64,000 bases of DNA. Origin: CAXQUZ01 sp942491145 (GTDB lineage Bacteria > Myxococcota_A > UBA796 > UBA2385). This document shows, in pieces, positions 8,326-16,180 of this stretch. The DNA lies in the NCBI GenBank assembly GCA_942491145.1, contig CALOBC010000049.1, forward strand, positions 132,302-196,301. The letters run 5' to 3'. The notes under the pieces are model-generated. The model was not told where the DNA came from. It made no database searches and saw only the letters and a program-made list of their open reading frames with translations. Both the position numbers and the translations under genes were made by a program. Numbering within the stretch: the stretch's first letter is position 1; each line of letters starts with the position of its first letter.

Positions 8326-9338
8326 ACACCGATGCCCACGCCATCTTCTTGCACCCGGGTGGGGTCCAGCACCGCACGGGGGGCACGCTGTACAACCAGC
8401 GGCTGTGTCGGGCACTGGCCGACCGGGGCACAATCATCACCACCCTCGGGCTCGACGGGACTTGGCCACTGCCCCAGGATGCCGAGATAGCGGCCATTGA
8501 CAGGGCACTGCACACCATCGCGCCCGGCACACCCCTGTGGGTCGACGGGCTGGTCTGGACCGGCCTCGGCCCCCTGCTGCCCCCCCTGTCCCGCCGCCAC
8601 CCCTGCACCGTCATCGTGCACAGCCCGCTGTTTCAGGAGACCGGGCTCGACCCCGCGTGCCAAGACTGGCTGCGGTCGACCGAAGCCGAAGCCCTCGAGC
8701 TGGCCCACCGCCGCATCGTGACCGGGGGTCCGGCCGCCCGGGACCTCCGCGACACCTTCGGGCTGGACGCCATCTTGATCGAGCCCGGCGTACACCCCGC
8801 ACCGGTGGCCCCCGCCGCAGACCCCACGGCACTGCTGACCGTGGCCACGGTGACCCCCCGCAAGCGCCACACCCTGTTGGTCGCTGCCTTCGCCGGCACT
8901 GTCCGCGGCCGCCTGGACTGTGCCGGGGCGGTGGACCGCAGCCCCGAGACCACCGCCGCTGTGCATGCTCTGGCCGCCTCGCTGGGTGTGGCAGACCGGG
9001 TCCGGCTGCTCGGTGAGCTCGATGAGCCGGACCTGTCCACACAGTTCCACCGAGCGGGACTGGTGGTCCAGGGGGCCGCCTACGAGGCCTATGGCATGGC
9101 CATCGCCGAGGCGGTGGCACGGGGTCTGCCGGTGGTGAGTGCCCCCGCTGGTGTGTTGGAGGGGCCCTGCCAAGATGCCGCACTCATCGTGCAGAGCGAT
9201 GAGCCCACGGCATGGACCGCCGCCCTCGAAGCGGCCATGGGACCGGCCCACGCCCGCCTGCGCACCGCAGCACTGCACGCCCGCACCCGGTTGCCGACCT
9301 GGGCCCAGACCGCCGCCCGGTTTGCCGCCTTGTCCTGA
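8319..9338 (+). CDS. Glycosyltransferase family 4
   Basis: The start is GTG 8319, overlapping the upstream stop by seven bases. The 339-residue product shows the GT-B layout. The donor-side half opens at about residue 170 with LLTVATVTPRKRHTLLV. It continues with RVRLLGELDEPDL and ends with the nucleotide-sugar motif AYEAYGMAIAEAVARGLPVVS, containing the E-x7-E pattern of GT4 enzymes. No TM segment is seen, so it is cytosolic or peripheral. As the last gene of the overlapping operon, it may glycosylate the lipid made by the CDP-alcohol transferase. Donor and acceptor are unknown. Confidence 0.88.
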   Translation: MLNTDAHAIFLHPGGVQHRTGGTLYNQRLCRALADRGTIITTLGLDGTWPLPQDAEIAAIDRALHTIAPGTPLWVDGLVWTGLGPLLPPLSRRHPCTVIVHSPLFQETGLDPACQDWLRSTEAEALELAHRRIVTGGPAARDLRDTFGLDAILIEPGVHPAPVAPAADPTALLTVATVTPRKRHTLLVAAFAGTVRGRLDCAGAVDRSPETTAAVHALAASLGVADRVRLLGELDEPDLSTQFHRAGLVVQGAAYEAYGMAIAEAVARGLPVVSAPAGVLEGPCQDAALIVQSDEPTAWTAALEAAMGPAHARLRTAALHARTRLPTWAQTAARFAALS

Positions 9339-9466
9339 GCCCCGTCCCCATGGGGTCACCCTGCACCACCCTTGCACCCGCCACTCTCGCGCTGGCGCGC
9401 CGGGGTCCCGGGCAGTACCGGGTGAGACCGCTGGGCGCTCTGGCGGCCCAAGGTGGGGAGATCTCG

Positions 9467-10222
9467 ATGAAAGGTGTCATCCTGGCCGGTGGCAAGGGCA
9501 CCCGCCTCCACCCGCTGACCAAAGCGACCAACAAGCACCTGCTGCCTGTCGGCGCCGAGCCCATGATCTACCACCCCATCCGACAGCTTGTGAGTGCCGG
9601 TATCCGCGACATTCTCGTGGTCACCAGCACGGACCACATGGGCGACGTCGTGCGTTGTCTGGGGTCGGGCGAGACCTTTGGTTGTGGCCTGACCTACCGG
9701 GTGCAGGAGTCTGCCGCGGGCATCGCCGACGCCCTGCGCCTCGCCGAGGGCTTCGCCGGGGGCAGCCCCATCTGCGTGATGCTGGGCGACAACGTCTTCG
9801 AGTACTCCATCGCTCCGTATGCCGAGGCCTTCCGCAAGCAAAACTCCGGCGCCCGGGTGTTGCTCAAGCAAGTCGACGACCCCAGCCGGTATGGCGTGGC
9901 GGCCCTCGATGAGCGTCATGTGTTGAGCATTGAAGAGAAGCCCAGCCAACCCAAGAGCGACTATGCAGTGGTGGGGCTCTACTTCTACTTCTGCGATGTC
10001 TTCGACAAGATCCGCACGACCGAACCCAGCGCCCGGGGTGAGTACGAGATCACCACCGTGAACAACCGCTACATCGAAGAAGGCACCCTCAAGTACGACA
10101 TCTGCCACGGCCGGTGGACCGATGCCGGTCAGTTTGCGTCTCTGCAAGAAGCCAACCGCATCTTGTTTGAGAGCGGGCAGCGGCCGCTTCGGTGGTCACG
10201 GCTGCCCACAAACGAAGACTGA
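9467..10222 (+). CDS. Sugar-nucleotide nucleotidyltransferase (RmlA/GalU-like)
   Basis: ATG 9467 follows a purine-rich AGGTGGGGAG site. The 251-residue product starts MKGVILAGGKGTRLHPLT, the pyrophosphorylase signature (GGxGTRL), followed by KHLLPVGAEPMIYHP. MLGDNVF and the YAVVGLYFY strand match the glucose-1-phosphate thymidylyltransferase group. It would join a hexose-1-phosphate and an NTP to an NDP-sugar. At 251 residues it is about 40 shorter than typical RmlA and lacks the C-terminal helical extension, so NTP and sugar choice are uncertain. It is followed within ten bases by a GT2 enzyme and likely supplies it or the GT4 upstream. Confidence 0.87.
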   Translation: MKGVILAGGKGTRLHPLTKATNKHLLPVGAEPMIYHPIRQLVSAGIRDILVVTSTDHMGDVVRCLGSGETFGCGLTYRVQESAAGIADALRLAEGFAGGSPICVMLGDNVFEYSIAPYAEAFRKQNSGARVLLKQVDDPSRYGVAALDERHVLSIEEKPSQPKSDYAVVGLYFYFCDVFDKIRTTEPSARGEYEITTVNNRYIEEGTLKYDICHGRWTDAGQFASLQEANRILFESGQRPLRWSRLPTNED

Positions 10223-10231
10223 GGCGTGTCT

Positions 10232-10948
10232 ATGCCTGGTGACGACCGTGTGCTGGTCATCTTGCCCACGTACCAAGAAGCCGAGAACCTGCCGCGGTTG
10301 CTGCCCAAGCTGCGGGCGGCGGCGCCAGACGTCGACATCTTGGTGGTGGACGACGGCTCACCCGATGGCACGGGCCGGCTCGCCGATGATGCGGCACGGT
10401 CCGACCCAAAGCTGCACGTGATGCACCGCGCCACCAAAGAGGGGCTGGGGGCGGCCTACCTCGCTGGGTTCTATTGGGCCCTGGATCGGGACTACGACGT
10501 CATCGTAGAGATGGACGCAGATCTGTCCCACGACCCGGATGCCCTGCCGGGCTTGCTCGAAGCCCTCGACGGCGCCGACCTCGTCATTGGCTCGCGCTAC
10601 GGTCGGGGCCGGGTCGCGGTGGTCAACTGGCCCCTGCGCCGCTTGTTGCTCAGCCGGAGCGCCAACCGCTTCGTGCGCATGAGCACGGGCCTGCCGTTGA
10701 GCGACGCCACCAGCGGGTACCGGGCCTTCCGCCGCCGGGTGCTCTTGGGCATCCACCTGGATCAAGTGCGGTCCAATGGCTACGCCTTCCAGGTTGAGCT
10801 GGCCCACCGGGCCTGGGCCCACGGCTTCACCGTGCGGGAGCACCCCATCGTGTTCGCCGACCGGGTGGACGGCCACAGCAAGCTCGATGGACACGTCATT
10901 GTCGAGGCGGTGTTCACGGTGCTAAGGCTGGCGACCCGCCGGGGTTAG
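10232..10948 (+). CDS. Dolichyl-phosphate-mannose-synthase-like polyprenol glycosyltransferase (GT2)
   Basis: ATG 10232 is chosen; GTG 10226 would add two residues. The 238-residue product has the GT-A core of DPM1 enzymes: VILPTYQEAENL, VVDDGSPDGT, the metal motif VEMDADLSHDP, GSRYGRGR and TSGYRAFRR. It lacks the C-terminal TM anchor of the two-domain forms. It transfers a sugar from an NDP-sugar to polyprenyl phosphate at the inner face of the membrane. With the nucleotidyltransferase just upstream it makes a two-gene unit that could provide polyprenol-linked sugar for lipoglycan or protein glycosylation. Confidence 0.9.
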   Translation: MPGDDRVLVILPTYQEAENLPRLLPKLRAAAPDVDILVVDDGSPDGTGRLADDAARSDPKLHVMHRATKEGLGAAYLAGFYWALDRDYDVIVEMDADLSHDPDALPGLLEALDGADLVIGSRYGRGRVAVVNWPLRRLLLSRSANRFVRMSTGLPLSDATSGYRAFRRRVLLGIHLDQVRSNGYAFQVELAHRAWAHGFTVREHPIVFADRVDGHSKLDGHVIVEAVFTVLRLATRRG

Positions 10949-11073
10949 TTCAGCGCATCCGATGTGCTGAACCCGTTCGGTCCTCGACCGGACGACGGCA
11001 GCCTCGGCTCGAGGATGCCGTGGGGGAGTGCCCTTTGGGGCGCGGCGCGGGGGGTTCCCCCGCCAAGAACGCA

Positions 11074-11112
11074 CGAGTTCATGGGCTCGCTATTTGCGAG
11101 CCCATGAACTCG
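11074..11112. repeat. Perfect 17-bp inverted repeat, 5-base loop
   Basis: The arms CGAGTTCATGGGCTCGC (11074-11090) and GCGAGCCCATGAACTCG (11096-11112) are exact reverse complements around the loop TATTT. No T-run follows. It could be a transcription barrier, a processing stem, a protein-binding site or a remnant of a small mobile element. Confidence 0.9.
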
Positions 11113-11213
11113 CGCAGGCGGTCCGGCCTGTGCATCGACCAAATGTCAGAAAAGTGTGTGCCAGCGGGAACCGAACCGGCCGTCATGGGGTCAGTTCTGC
11201 ACGGCCCCCAAGC

Positions 11214-11238
11214 CCACACAACCCACCGCATTGTGTGG
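11214..11238. promoter_or_regulatory. Operator-like inverted repeat upstream of the small secreted gene
   Basis: The arms CCACACAA and TTGTGTGG are perfect reverse complements separated by nine bases. The repeat ends just before the AAGGAGA ribosome binding site of the gene at 11261. The place and geometry fit a dimeric repressor site or a 5-prime leader stem; no regulator is known. Confidence 0.4.
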
Positions 11239-11260
11239 ACCAACTCAAGGAGACGCGCCC

Positions 11261-11530
11261 ATGACTCGCACTGCGTTTATCTCGTGCTTTGCCCTCAGCT
11301 CCCTGCTCAGCACCACCGCCTTCGCCGACGACGGTGAGCCGGAAGCCCCCACCGTCATCTATGCCCAAGAGACCGACATCATCTTTGATGGGCTCGATGT
11401 CACAGGCGAGCTGGTCCGCCCGGTCGGCGCCCAGGTCATGGCGAGACGACGGGCGGAGTTCGCACCGATGATGCAGCTGCGCCGGGACTTCAACGCAGAA
11501 GTGTTGGCGTCGGTGGACCACACCCGCTGA
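11261..11530 (+). CDS. Small secreted protein, possibly of a myxobacterial motility-associated type
   Basis: ATG 11261 is preceded by AAGGAGA. The 89-residue product has a signal peptide (MTRTAFISCFALSSLLSTTAFA) and a short acidic mature part. Its end has a characteristic pattern: FDGLDVTGELVRPVGAQVMARR, then FAPMMQLRRDFNAEVLASVD. From memory, small Myxococcus proteins near gliding-motility envelope genes have a similar DF-x-G-x2-V-x-G-x-L-x-(K/R)P ... R-x-(N/D)F ... SVD layout; this needs checking. It would be periplasmic. No neighbour here belongs to a motility machine. Confidence 0.7.
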   Translation: MTRTAFISCFALSSLLSTTAFADDGEPEAPTVIYAQETDIIFDGLDVTGELVRPVGAQVMARRRAEFAPMMQLRRDFNAEVLASVDHTR

Positions 11531-11533
11531 GAC

Positions 11534-11561
11534 GGCCCCGTTGGGTTGCCCCCGCGGGGCC
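11534..11561. terminator. GC-rich hairpin between convergent genes
   Basis: GGCCCCG (11534-11540) pairs with CGGGGCC (11555-11561) across a 14-base loop between convergent stop codons at 11530 and 11568. There is no T-run, so function as a bidirectional terminator is only likely from position. Confidence 0.4.
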
Positions 11562-11567
11562 CCACAC

Positions 11568-12794
11568 TCAGCGCACCACCCGAAAGCCAAAGTGGTTGTT
11601 GCCCCGCTGAGGAAAGTCAAAGGCCCGGCCCCAAGACGTGATGGTGGCGGTGTGGTAGTTCCACGAGCCACCCCGCCGCACCCGCACCGTGCTCGGCACA
11701 CCCTCTTCCCAGACGGCCGCGCCCATCGCCGTCTCGGGGTCGCTGCCATCGGTGTTGACCGGGTCGGTCTCACCGTCGGTGGCCGTGTAGAATGGCGCCC
11801 CCCCGTACCAGTCCTGCACCCACTCCCAAGCGTTTCCGGACATCTCGTACAACCCACAGCCGTTGGGCGCGTACGACCGCACCGCCACCACATGTCCTTC
11901 GTGGTTGGCTTGGTTGGGCGTGTCGCCGTTCCAGTTGGCTTCGTCGTCCGCCGCCGTGCCGCTGCCGGTCGCAAACTCTGCGTCGTGGTCGCCGCTCGCG
12001 GTGCACGTTGCCGCATACTCCCACTGGGCTTCGGTGGGCAGTGACCATCCGTTGTGGTCCGCGTAGGCCTGGGCCCCATACCACTTCACCCAAGTGACGG
12101 GCCAGTCGGCCTTCTCGTCGTCCACCAGAGCAAACCCCGAGCTTGCATCGTAGTCGATCCAGCTTCGGTTGTCGGCGTGCTCCACGTCGCCCGCACTCGA
12201 CACTCCGCCGGAGTCGGAGAGCTGGATGAGCGCTGCATCCGGCCACGGGCTGGCACTCGAACCGAACACCCAAGGATGGGTGACCGTGGAGCCGTCGGGC
12301 CACATCTCGGTCACGTCGTCGACCACGATCTGCCCGTCGTCGAGGGCGACGTTGAGAAAGTCCACGTAGCTTGCGTTGGTGACCTCCGTCTCCGACAACT
12401 CAAAGCCGCTCAGCGTGACTGTGTGGACGGGCGCGCTGGACGGGTCGGCCCCGGCCACCGAAGTCGACGCGACACCCATCTCGAAGGTGCCACCCGCAAG
12501 GCTGACAAACACGGGGTCACCGCCATCCGACCCGCCATCCGACCCGCCATCCGACCCGCCATCCGACCCGCCATCCGACCCGCCATCCGATCCGCCATCC
12601 GATCCGCCATCCGATCCGCCGTCCGACCCGCCGTCCGACCCGCCGTGCGACCCATCGGAACCTGCTGACGTCCCGTCATCTTTGGCTGCGTCGGTCGAGC
12701 GGTCGGCGCAAGCCGCCACCACCACCACACTCACAAGCAACAGAGCACACTTCTTTGCATTGGGCACAGGACAAACTCCGAGTTGGGCACACAT
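11568..12794 (-). CDS. Lipoprotein with formylglycine-generating-enzyme-like (SUMF1) domain
   Basis: The product has 408 residues from ATG 12794. An alternative GTG at 12767, with CGGAG upstream, gives a cleaner lipoprotein signal (PNAKKCALLLVSVVVVAAC). After the lipobox Cys comes a (Ser-Asp-Gly-Gly)n linker of about 45 residues. The globular part carries FGE-sulfatase signatures: GGTFEMGV, ETEVTNASYVDFL, PVTWVKWYGAQAYADHNG, LPTEAQWEYAA, MSGNAWEWVQDW and the C-terminal RGGSWNY ... NNHFGFRVV. The active-site Cys pair of true FGE is not evident, so it may be a non-enzymatic or ligand-binding relative, as in many secreted SUMF1 proteins. Confidence 0.85.
   Translation of the reverse strand: MCAQLGVCPVPNAKKCALLLVSVVVVAACADRSTDAAKDDGTSAGSDGSHGGSDGGSDGGSDGGSDGGSDGGSDGGSDGGSDGGSDGGSDGGDPVFVSLAGGTFEMGVASTSVAGADPSSAPVHTVTLSGFELSETEVTNASYVDFLNVALDDGQIVVDDVTEMWPDGSTVTHPWVFGSSASPWPDAALIQLSDSGGVSSAGDVEHADNRSWIDYDASSGFALVDDEKADWPVTWVKWYGAQAYADHNGWSLPTEAQWEYAATCTASGDHDAEFATGSGTAADDEANWNGDTPNQANHEGHVVAVRSYAPNGCGLYEMSGNAWEWVQDWYGGAPFYTATDGETDPVNTDGSDPETAMGAAVWEEGVPSTVRVRRGGSWNYHTATITSWGRAFDFPQRGNNHFGFRVVR
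12522..12653. repeat. 12-bp tandem repeat, about 11 copies, coding a Ser-Asp-Gly-Gly linker
   Basis: The unit GCCATCCGACCC (plus strand) is repeated head to tail with minor changes (GACCC to GATCC, CCA to CCG). The 12-base length keeps frame and gives the tetrapeptide linker of the SUMF1 lipoprotein. Near-identical copies suggest recent slippage expansion; copy number is probably variable between strains. Confidence 0.9.
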
Positions 12795-12843
12795 GGTAAC
12801 CCCCCCCCGTACAATCCGTGACACCCTCAGCAGCCCGCCCCCA

Positions 12844-13233
12844 TCACAGCAACGCGAGCACACTGTCCGGCAGCTTGACCAGCCGTTGCTCGCCATTGAC
12901 ACAACACAAGTCGACCTCGCCCAACACCAAGATCTTGTCGTCGCTCTTTCGGTAGACGTTCTGCTCAAACACGGCACGGTAGTCGCTCGCGCGGGTCACT
13001 GTGGTGCGCACCTCCAGCGTGTCGCCGAACCGGGCGCCCTCCTTGAACTTCATCGAGCACTGGTAGACCACAAAGCCCACCCGCTCCTTCTCCCAGAGGC
13101 GCACCAGCTCGGGCACCCCCAGCAGGTGCTCCCGGGCACGCTCCATGTATCGCAGGTAGTTGGCATGGTAGACAACGCCGCTGTGGTCGGTGTCTTCGTA
13201 GTAGACTTGGATCTCCAACCGGTGCGGTTCCAT
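12844..13233 (-). CDS. ybgC: YbgC-like acyl-CoA thioesterase (hotdog fold)
   Basis: ATG 13233 has GGAG six bases upstream. The 129-residue product has the 4-hydroxybenzoyl-CoA thioesterase-type active-site motif YYEDTDHSGVVYHANYLRYMERAREHLL, with the catalytic Asp in EDTDHSG. Other hotdog strands are VYQCSMKFKEGARFGDTLEV and FEQNVYRKSDDKILVLGEVDLCCV. It hydrolyses short acyl-CoA or acyl-ACP in the cytosol and in many Proteobacteria goes with tol-pal genes. None is seen here. Confidence 0.9.
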   Translation of the reverse strand: MEPHRLEIQVYYEDTDHSGVVYHANYLRYMERAREHLLGVPELVRLWEKERVGFVVYQCSMKFKEGARFGDTLEVRTTVTRASDYRAVFEQNVYRKSDDKILVLGEVDLCCVNGEQRLVKLPDSVLALL

Positions 13234-13320
13234 GACGACTCCTCGGGCCGACGCTGATATGCCGGCCGGGTGCTGGCGCAAGCCCCCGCCCCCTGGGAGC
13301 GCCGCCACCGGAGGCCCACC

Positions 13321-13839
13321 GTGGACATGACCAAAGCCCCCCTGCTCAACCTGCGCATCATCGCAGCGGCCTTGTTCGGGTCCACCGTGATCTACTTTGT
13401 GGTGCTGATGCTGATGGCCGACCAGTGGGCTGACGAAGCGGTCGATGTGGGCGTTATGCCGGTTGTTCTCGGGTTGGTGTCTGTCTCCATCATGGGCATG
13501 ATTCCGGTGATGCGAAAGGTCACGATGGGCACCCTGGCCATCGGCACGCCCCCACCGTCCCGGTCCCGGGACCGGGTGTCCAAAGACGCACTCGACGAGG
13601 CCCTCCGCAAGGCCAATGCCCGCTACCTCGTGGGCACCATCGTGGGCTCTGCACTCGCCGAGTCCATCGCGATCTTTGGGTTTGTGTTGGCCGTGCTGAC
13701 CCAAGATCCGATGGCCTACCTGCCGGGCTGGTTCGTGGGTGGCGCCCTCATGCTCATCCAGTTTCCGACCCAAGGTGGCGTGCTGTTCCTGCTCAGCGAC
13801 GAAGAGCGGGCGACCTTTGCCGAGATCCGGGGCACCTGA
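13321..13839 (+). CDS. Four-TM inner-membrane protein of unknown function
   Basis: GTG 13321 is favoured because GGAGG lies six bases upstream; ATG 13327 would be twelve bases away. The 172-residue product has about four TM segments: residues 11-33, 44-64, about 97-120 and about 128-150. A basic cytosolic loop between the second and third contains a Pro-Ser-Arg stretch. The paired layout (2+2) suggests an internal duplication. No family is recognised and the gene stands alone between convergent neighbours. Confidence 0.7.
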   Translation: MDMTKAPLLNLRIIAAALFGSTVIYFVVLMLMADQWADEAVDVGVMPVVLGLVSVSIMGMIPVMRKVTMGTLAIGTPPPSRSRDRVSKDALDEALRKANARYLVGTIVGSALAESIAIFGFVLAVLTQDPMAYLPGWFVGGALMLIQFPTQGGVLFLLSDEERATFAEIRGT

Positions 13840-13878
13840 AGCCCACAACGGGACCACTCACCCGGGGACGACAGCGCA

Positions 13879-14466
13879 TCAAAAGCGCATCCCCACACCG
13901 ACGCCGACGCCCTGGTGCAGCGCATTGTCACCGGGAGAGAGCCGGGTGTAGCGCCCAAAGACCTCGGCATTGTCCAACACATCCACCCCGATGCGCACCT
14001 CTTCTTCGCGCCACATGGACGTCAGCCCCTCCGAGTGGCGGAAGCGCCCGCCGAACCGCCCCAGATGCAGCCCCAGGCCCAGCTCCACACCCATCAATGG
14101 CGTCAGCTCCAACACTGCGGAGTCCCCGCCCACCACACCGCCCGCCCCCCCAAACAGCCCCAGGTCAATGTCGACCGCATCCACCCTCTTGAGCACATGG
14201 AGGCCGCCCGCGACCCGCCCGGTCCACAGCCCTCCACCCAGGCCCCGACCCTCCAGTGTGCCGTAGGCGCGGCCCAAGTCGACACGCACCCCGAGGGCCA
14301 GCGCGGGATCCGTCGAGGTCTCGCCCGCCAGGTCACCGAGCGAGCCGTCATGGGTGACCTGCATGGCTTGAAGGGACGCATCCAGCAGCACGGTCTCTCC
14401 ACGGGCCCCATCTGCGGCATGGGCATCTGTGCTGGCGAGGACGGCGGTGAGCAGCAGGGCGAACAT
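13879..14466 (-). CDS. Small outer-membrane beta-barrel-like protein
   Basis: ATG 14466 has GGAGG a few bases upstream. The 195-residue product starts with a signal peptide (MFALLLTAVLASTDAHA). It is rich in Gly and in alternating polar/hydrophobic strands (GVRVDLGRAYGTLEGRG, GVELGLGLHLGRFGGRFRH), ending GVGVGVGMRF with a terminal Phe, the usual C-terminal signal for BAM-dependent insertion. An eight-stranded barrel is likely. No specific transporter family is recognised. Confidence 0.72.
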   Translation of the reverse strand: MFALLLTAVLASTDAHAADGARGETVLLDASLQAMQVTHDGSLGDLAGETSTDPALALGVRVDLGRAYGTLEGRGLGGGLWTGRVAGGLHVLKRVDAVDIDLGLFGGAGGVVGGDSAVLELTPLMGVELGLGLHLGRFGGRFRHSEGLTSMWREEEVRIGVDVLDNAEVFGRYTRLSPGDNALHQGVGVGVGMRF

Positions 14467-14641
14467 GGGGGCCTCCAGTGCGGGGTCTGCTTGTGCCAAC
14501 GTGCGCCGGGAGCCACACCTGCCGGAAGTGGGGTTGCGCGGGCTTTCGTCCGATCTCAGCAAATTGCCCAAGCCCCATGCCATGGCACCGTCGGCCACCC
14601 ATCTCCCACGACGCCACCACCATCCGCGTTAGCAGGCGCCC

Positions 14642-16168
14642 ATGCCACAAGTCGTGCTCGCCACAGTCAACGCCCGCTATGCCCACGCCTCCGCCGGCCT
14701 TCGCTGTGTCGGAGCGAGCTTGCACGACCTCGAGTGGCGCTTGGAAGAGTTTGTGGGCACCGAACAGCCCGCCGACATCGCCGAGCGCATCCTGTCGCAT
14801 GACCCCAAGGTCATCGGGCTCGGGGTCTACATCTGGAACGTGGTCGTGACGCGCAATGTTGTGGCCATCTTGAAGACCGTGCGCCCCGACGTGGTGGTGG
14901 TCCTCGGTGGCCCTGAAGTCAGCCACGAGCCGCCGGATCCCGAGCAGCACCAACCTATCGTGAAGCTTGCGGACCACGTCATCTCCGGCGAGGGTGAGCA
15001 AGCGTTCCGCGACCTGTGCGGTGCCATCCTTCGCGGCGAGCCTTCCCCCCGCTTCATCGCTGGCGGCGCCCCCGACCTGGCCACCCTGCCGCTGCCCTAC
15101 GACCTGTACTCCGACACCGATGTGGCCCACCGGGTCATCTATGTCGAGGCGTCCCGGGGCTGCCCGTTCAAGTGCCAGTTCTGCCTGTCGGCCCTCGACA
15201 CGGCCGTGCGCGACGTGCCGCTGGACCGTCTGTTGCCGGCGCTGGACCGCTTGCTCGACCGTGGGGTGACCCAGTTTAAGTTTGTGGACCGCACCTTCAA
15301 CTTGAAGATCAACACAAGCCGTCAGATCTTGGAGTTCTTTGCCGAGCGCCAGCGCCCCGGCTTGTTTGTGCACTTTGAGCTGGTGCCCGACCGCCTGCCC
15401 GCCGCCCTGCGCGAGGTCATCCAGCGCTTTCCCCCCGGCGCCCTCCAGTTTGAGGTGGGCCTCCAGACGCTCAACCCCGAGGTGGGCGCCAAGATCCAGC
15501 GCCGCCAGAACATGGACCGGGTGCGGGACAACCTCGGCTGGCTGGGCACGTCTTCGGGTGTGCATGTGCATGCCGACCTCATCGTGGGCTTGCCCGGCGA
15601 GGACCTCGACAGCTTTGGTGAGGGCTTCGATGCACTGCTTGCGATGGGGCCCCAGGAAATCCAGGTCGGCATCCTCAAGCGGCTGCGGGGCGCACCCATT
15701 CGCCAGCACGACGCCCTGATGCGCTACGCCGACGGCCCGCCCTATGAAGTGTTGGGCACCGATAAGTTGAGCTTTGGCGAGATCCAGCGCATGAAGCGCT
15801 TTGCCAAGGCGTGGGACGTGGTCGCCAACAGCGGCAACTTTGTCGAGAGCGCCCCCATGCTCTGGCAAGACAAGCCCTCACCCTTCTGGGGCTTCCTCGC
15901 GTTCGTCGACTGGCTGGTCGCCCGGGAAGGCCGGGTACACAGCCTCTCGCTGGACCGCCTCGTGTGTCAGGTGCAGGACTACTTGATCGATGAGTGCGGC
16001 TTCTCCGACGAGCTGGCGAGCGCCACACTGCTGCGGGACTACACCCGGTCCGGCCGCACCAAGTTTCCCAAGCGCATCCGCCAAGGCCGCACCGTCAGCC
16101 AAGCCGCCCTGCCCAAGCGCCAGCAGCGCCATGTGGGCGCACCGACGCCCCAGCCCCCGGGACTCTGA
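14642..16168 (+). CDS. B12-binding-domain radical SAM enzyme (DUF4080-like)
   Basis: The 508-residue product from ATG 14642 begins with a cobalamin-binding-type Rossmann domain (residues about 1-140: VVLATVNARYAHASAGLRC, VIGLGVYIWN, VVLGGPEVSH, ISGEGEQAF). A radical SAM domain follows, with the cluster motif ASRGCPFKCQFC (C-x3-C-x2-C) near residue 175 and the FVDRTFN strand. A C-terminal domain of about 140 residues completes it. The DxHxxG cobalamin ligand motif is not evident, so B12 may bind base-off without it or not at all. Such enzymes do radical methylation or rearrangement. Its substrate is unknown. It is convergent with the second radical SAM locus. Confidence 0.87.
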   Translation: MPQVVLATVNARYAHASAGLRCVGASLHDLEWRLEEFVGTEQPADIAERILSHDPKVIGLGVYIWNVVVTRNVVAILKTVRPDVVVVLGGPEVSHEPPDPEQHQPIVKLADHVISGEGEQAFRDLCGAILRGEPSPRFIAGGAPDLATLPLPYDLYSDTDVAHRVIYVEASRGCPFKCQFCLSALDTAVRDVPLDRLLPALDRLLDRGVTQFKFVDRTFNLKINTSRQILEFFAERQRPGLFVHFELVPDRLPAALREVIQRFPPGALQFEVGLQTLNPEVGAKIQRRQNMDRVRDNLGWLGTSSGVHVHADLIVGLPGEDLDSFGEGFDALLAMGPQEIQVGILKRLRGAPIRQHDALMRYADGPPYEVLGTDKLSFGEIQRMKRFAKAWDVVANSGNFVESAPMLWQDKPSPFWGFLAFVDWLVAREGRVHSLSLDRLVCQVQDYLIDECGFSDELASATLLRDYTRSGRTKFPKRIRQGRTVSQAALPKRQQRHVGAPTPQPPGL

Positions 16169-16180
16169 CCCCGGCCCAGC

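Larger units (their letters stand above)
10949..11260. other. Hairpin-rich 312-base intergenic region
   Basis: No credible ORF is present. The stretch holds at least four inverted repeats. One at 10949-10971 (TTCAGCGCA / TGTGCTGAA, one G-T wobble) directly follows the stop of the GT2 gene. A second is at about 10975-11000 (TCGGTC / GACCGG) and a third at about 11009-11025 (CCTCG / CGAGG). A very long perfect one lies at 11074-11112. An operator-like repeat at 11214-11238 follows. None has a downstream T-run, so they are not classical terminators. Confidence 0.7.

Noticed and set aside
12522..12653. Short tandem repeats as a CRISPR array
   Set aside because: Units are 12 bp and contiguous with no unique spacers; they encode a Ser-Asp-Gly-Gly linker.
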